Origin: Planctomycetota bacterium
GTDB taxonomy: Bacteria; Planctomycetota; UBA1135; GCA-002686595
Direction of reading: 5' to 3'
Assembly (NCBI GenBank): GCA_022446815.1
Contig: JAKVCD010000026.1
Location: 1-64,000, forward strand
Length of the DNA stretch: 64,000 nucleotides
The position numbers and the translations under genes are program-made. Under the pieces are notes generated by a model that was given only the letters and a program-made list of their open reading frames with translations, made no database searches and was not told where the DNA came from. Below are positions 62,076-64,000 of this stretch, one piece after another (the first letter of the stretch is position 1; each line of letters opens with the position of its first letter).

Positions 62076-62081
62076 TACAAT
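62076..62081 (+). promoter_or_regulatory. -10-like hexamer TACAAT, 6 nt before ATG 62088
   Basis: TACAAT ends exactly 6 nt before the start codon chosen for the B3/B4 protein, with no ribosome-binding site between them. It supports ATG 62088 over ATG 62061. Confidence 0.45.
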
Positions 62082-62087
62082 CTCACC

Positions 62088-62729
62088 ATGGATCTCCAAG
62101 TCAGCCTGGAAGGACACCCGCTCCTCGACGCAGCCTGCTTCTCTGTGAGCCTCGACGCGCCTCTCTCTGAGCGGCCGAGCCCTGAGTGGCTCCTAGGGCT
62201 GCTCTCACTTGATGCAGAGGCGCCCCTAGAGCGCAGCGAGGAGGTGCGCGCCGCGACTCGAGATCTCCTTAGGCACGGCGGCTACAAGCCCACGGGGAGG
62301 GGCAAGCCTGCGAGTGAATACCTTGTCCGCGCTGTGGGTGAGGGGAAGCTCGGGTCTATCAACCTCCTCGTCGACGCATGCAATGTCGCGAGCCTGCACT
62401 CTGGCGTCCCTATAAGCATCGTCGACACAGATCTCGCTACGCCGCCCTTGCGGATAGGCATCGCCCCCGAGGGGACTCGCTATGTCTTCAACGCCAGCGG
62501 GCAAGAGATCGACGCTTCAGGCCTCCTCTGTCTCTCGGACGTAGAGGGCCCATGCGCGAACGCGGTGAAGGATGCCCAGCGTACGAAGACACACCCGGGG
62601 ACGACCCGCGCCCTCGTGGTCGTGTGGGGGTCGGTGGCTCACGAGGGACGGGCAGCCGAGACAGCCGCTTGGTACAGAGCGCTCCTTGAGCGCGCAGGCG
62701 TTCAGACCGCTGACGTCGCTATGGCGTGA
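62088..62729 (+). CDS. Stand-alone B3/B4 tRNA-binding-domain protein (COG3382-like)
   Basis: 213 residues resembling the B3/B4 editing domain of phenylalanyl-tRNA synthetase beta: GGYKPTGRGKPASEYLVRA and INLLVDACNVASLHSGVPISIVDTD are the family core, followed by PPLRIGIAPEGTRYVF. Free-standing members are thought to act on misacylated tRNA or free amino acids, but this is not established. ATG 62088 is preferred because of TACAAT 6 nt upstream; ATG 62061 is a possible alternative. Its stop overlaps the stop region of the convergent FG-GAP gene by 11 bp. Confidence 0.82.
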   Translation: MDLQVSLEGHPLLDAACFSVSLDAPLSERPSPEWLLGLLSLDAEAPLERSEEVRAATRDLLRHGGYKPTGRGKPASEYLVRAVGEGKLGSINLLVDACNVASLHSGVPISIVDTDLATPPLRIGIAPEGTRYVFNASGQEIDASGLLCLSDVEGPCANAVKDAQRTKTHPGTTRALVVVWGSVAHEGRAAETAAWYRALLERAGVQTADVAMA

Positions 62730-64000
62730 AGACGAGCGAGTAGCCGTTCGAGAGGTTGAAGCCGCCGCCACAGGCGGTGACGGGGTTGTTTCGATACCAG
62801 ACCTGGAAGTGACGCGTGGTGCCGGAGGTCCAAGGTGTGCTCGGGAAAGGTGAGGCCCAAAGAGCCTCTCCGGCGAGACCACTGAACTGCACTCCGAGGC
62901 GGAAGACTGCTCCTCCAGCACAACGCAGCCCGTCGCCGAAGGTGAAGCCCTGCCCGGACTGGATCTTGTTGACGCCGGTATAGAGCAGCGCGGGTTGTCC
63001 GGTGGGGATCCCTATTGCTTCGAAGGTGAGGCTGTCTGCTAGGACACTCGAAGAGCCTCTCGCTCGGAGATGCGCGCTGCTCCCATCACTGTTGGAGCAG
63101 CCGTGATCCACCTGCCCAGTGTTTCCGCAGGGGCAGGCTGCTGCGGTGCCATCGCCAGCGCAGAAGACCTCTCCCAGTTGGATCGAGTCTGAGTAGACCG
63201 TCAGAGAGCCGTGGTCATTGCTCCCGCCGAGGTCTCGGAAGGGCGCGCTCGCGACCCACTGCGGAGCGCCGGATGCGCCCGCACCGGAGAGTGAAGCCAC
63301 CGCGTACCCGAAGGAGGCGTTCTGCTCGGCTTCCTGCTGTCGAACACCTAAGAGCGCGCCGCTCTGGCCTGAGAAGAGGAACACGGCTCCTCCAATCAGG
63401 CACTCAGGAGCTCCGACCAAGAGGTCGCAGAAGCCGTCAGCGTCTACGTCCCCGAGCGCCGTGAGGCTCGCACCAAGTGAGACTTCAGGGCCGCCGTCGA
63501 TCCCGAGGAAGAGGCCCCCAGTAGCGCCTGAGCGCAGCTCAACCCGCCCACAGTTGAGCCCTATCTGGCATGAGACAGAGCCCGGCGCTCCCACAGCGAA
63601 GTCGGCGCGGCCGTCTCCGTCGCGGTCTCCGATACCGCAGAGGGCTGTCCCATAGCGCTCGTTTGCGTTGACCCCAAACCAAGCCCCGAGGAAGGCGCCG
63701 TCTGCTCCAGAGTAGAGGCGAGCGGAGCCAGCGGCTGCGAGGCCATTGACGCTCTCGTCAGGGCTCCCGACGAGGAGGTCGGGGACGCCGTCTTGGTTCG
63801 CGTCTCCTATTGAGCACAAGCTGAAGCCGAACTTGTCACCAGGGTTCGCGCCGCTGAGCACGCGGAGGATCCCTCCGCTCCCAGTGGAGTATGCGTACAC
63901 GGCGCCAGAGTCGGGGCCGCTGGGGTCTTCGTTGGGCGCGCCCACCCAGAGGTCATCTCGCCCGTCGCCGTCGAGATCGCCAGCGTTCGCTAAGGAGAAG
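62719..64000 (-). CDS. FG-GAP/VCBS-repeat secreted protein with C-terminal module, type A (5' end outside window)
   Basis: At least 426 residues; the reading frame is open to base 64000, so start and signal peptide are missing. The visible part contains repeated FG-GAP blades (AGDLDGDGRDDLWVGAPNE, GDANQDGVPDLLVGSPDE, GDRDGDGRADFAVGAP, GDVDADGFCDLLVGAP) with calcium-binding Asp-rich loops, as in integrin-like beta-propellers. The last 150 residues form the type-A module (FCAGDGTAAACPCGN, DSLTFEAIGIP, FGDGLRCAGG, CGGGFNLSNGYSLVFTP), also found at 51527. Surface adhesion or carbohydrate display is inferred. Confidence 0.88.
   Translation of the reverse strand, partial: FSLANAGDLDGDGRDDLWVGAPNEDPSGPDSGAVYAYSTGSGGILRVLSGANPGDKFGFSLCSIGDANQDGVPDLLVGSPDESVNGLAAAGSARLYSGADGAFLGAWFGVNANERYGTALCGIGDRDGDGRADFAVGAPGSVSCQIGLNCGRVELRSGATGGLFLGIDGGPEVSLGASLTALGDVDADGFCDLLVGAPECLIGGAVFLFSGQSGALLGVRQQEAEQNASFGYAVASLSGAGASGAPQWVASAPFRDLGGSNDHGSLTVYSDSIQLGEVFCAGDGTAAACPCGNTGQVDHGCSNSDGSSAHLRARGSSSVLADSLTFEAIGIPTGQPALLYTGVNKIQSGQGFTFGDGLRCAGGAVFRLGVQFSGLAGEALWASPFPSTPWTSGTTRHFQVWYRNNPVTACGGGFNLSNGYSLVFTP

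Noticed and set aside
1..64000. tRNA, rRNA, IS elements, integrases, phage genes, CRISPR arrays and toxin-antitoxin pairs
   Set aside because: Scanning found no cloverleaf-like tRNA ends, transposase motifs, integrase motifs, regular spaced repeats or small paired genes. Absence of tRNAs was judged by eye only; a tRNAscan run would settle it.

Overview
The window reads as a GC-rich chromosomal segment of a free-living, probably marine planctomycete. The case rests on gene content: a PSD1-type planctomycete cytochrome protein (DUF1549/DUF1553) next to a DUF1501 Tat protein, several sulfatase-family genes, many secreted mosaic proteins, and a C-terminal Cys/Gly-rich module ending in a GFNLS motif shared by four secreted proteins. 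That module recalls the Saltatorellus/Engelhardtia-like planctomycetes; this placement is inference from memory. No rRNA, tRNA, CRISPR, insertion sequence or phage gene was seen. No gene-free stretch exceeds 300 bases.

Layout. 1-545: 3' part of a secreted EF-hand protein with Gly/Arg-rich repeats. 691-7464: a sulfated-sugar locus with a leftward sulfatase, sugar epimerase and fuconolactonase-like amidohydrolase, and a divergent ribose-type ABC importer. 7510-16729: a YedF-C/DsrE protein, a membrane-anchored LCM methyltransferase, an FHA-protease, an LRR/discoidin/Cys-module protein, a PI-PLC-like protein, a formylglycine-lacking sulfatase homologue and a YigZ protein. 16731-27950 (leftward): a secreted protein ending in an intrinsic terminator, then the operon PSD1, DUF1501, pentahaem PA14 cytochrome and beta-propeller. 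28233-39765: a PH-domain protein, a 1198-residue gluzincin/LamG/thioredoxin mosaic, an EEP hydrolase, an M14-amidotransferase fusion, a D-amino-acid PLP enzyme, and a prenyltransferase-repeat/PHP gene pair.

39769-51504 holds ten leftward genes whose junctions mostly overlap by 4-7 nt: a C-terminally anchored protein, FtsX-type permease, LolD-type ATPase, two PQQ-propeller proteins, a tandem-domain molybdate-binding-like protein, ModB- and ModC-like proteins, a MoaD-like protein and a MoeB-like E1 enzyme. This tightly coupled set is the best candidate for an undescribed system, probably an oxyanion uptake and sulfur-carrier unit linked to envelope proteins. 51527-64000 carries secreted proteins with the shared C-terminal module (one a matrixin protease, one an FG-GAP protein), a SMUG1-type uracil-DNA glycosylase, a GrpB-family protein, a zinc-ribbon membrane protein, an MFS transporter, another formylglycine-lacking sulfatase homologue and a B3/B4-domain protein.

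Genome style. Genes are very tightly packed. Seven of eight convergent pairs are separated by 11 nt or less or overlap. Many operon-internal starts use ATGA/GTGA overlaps. Few first genes have a Shine-Dalgarno site; instead, several have a TANNNT-like hexamer 6-8 nt before the start codon, suggesting leaderless mRNAs.
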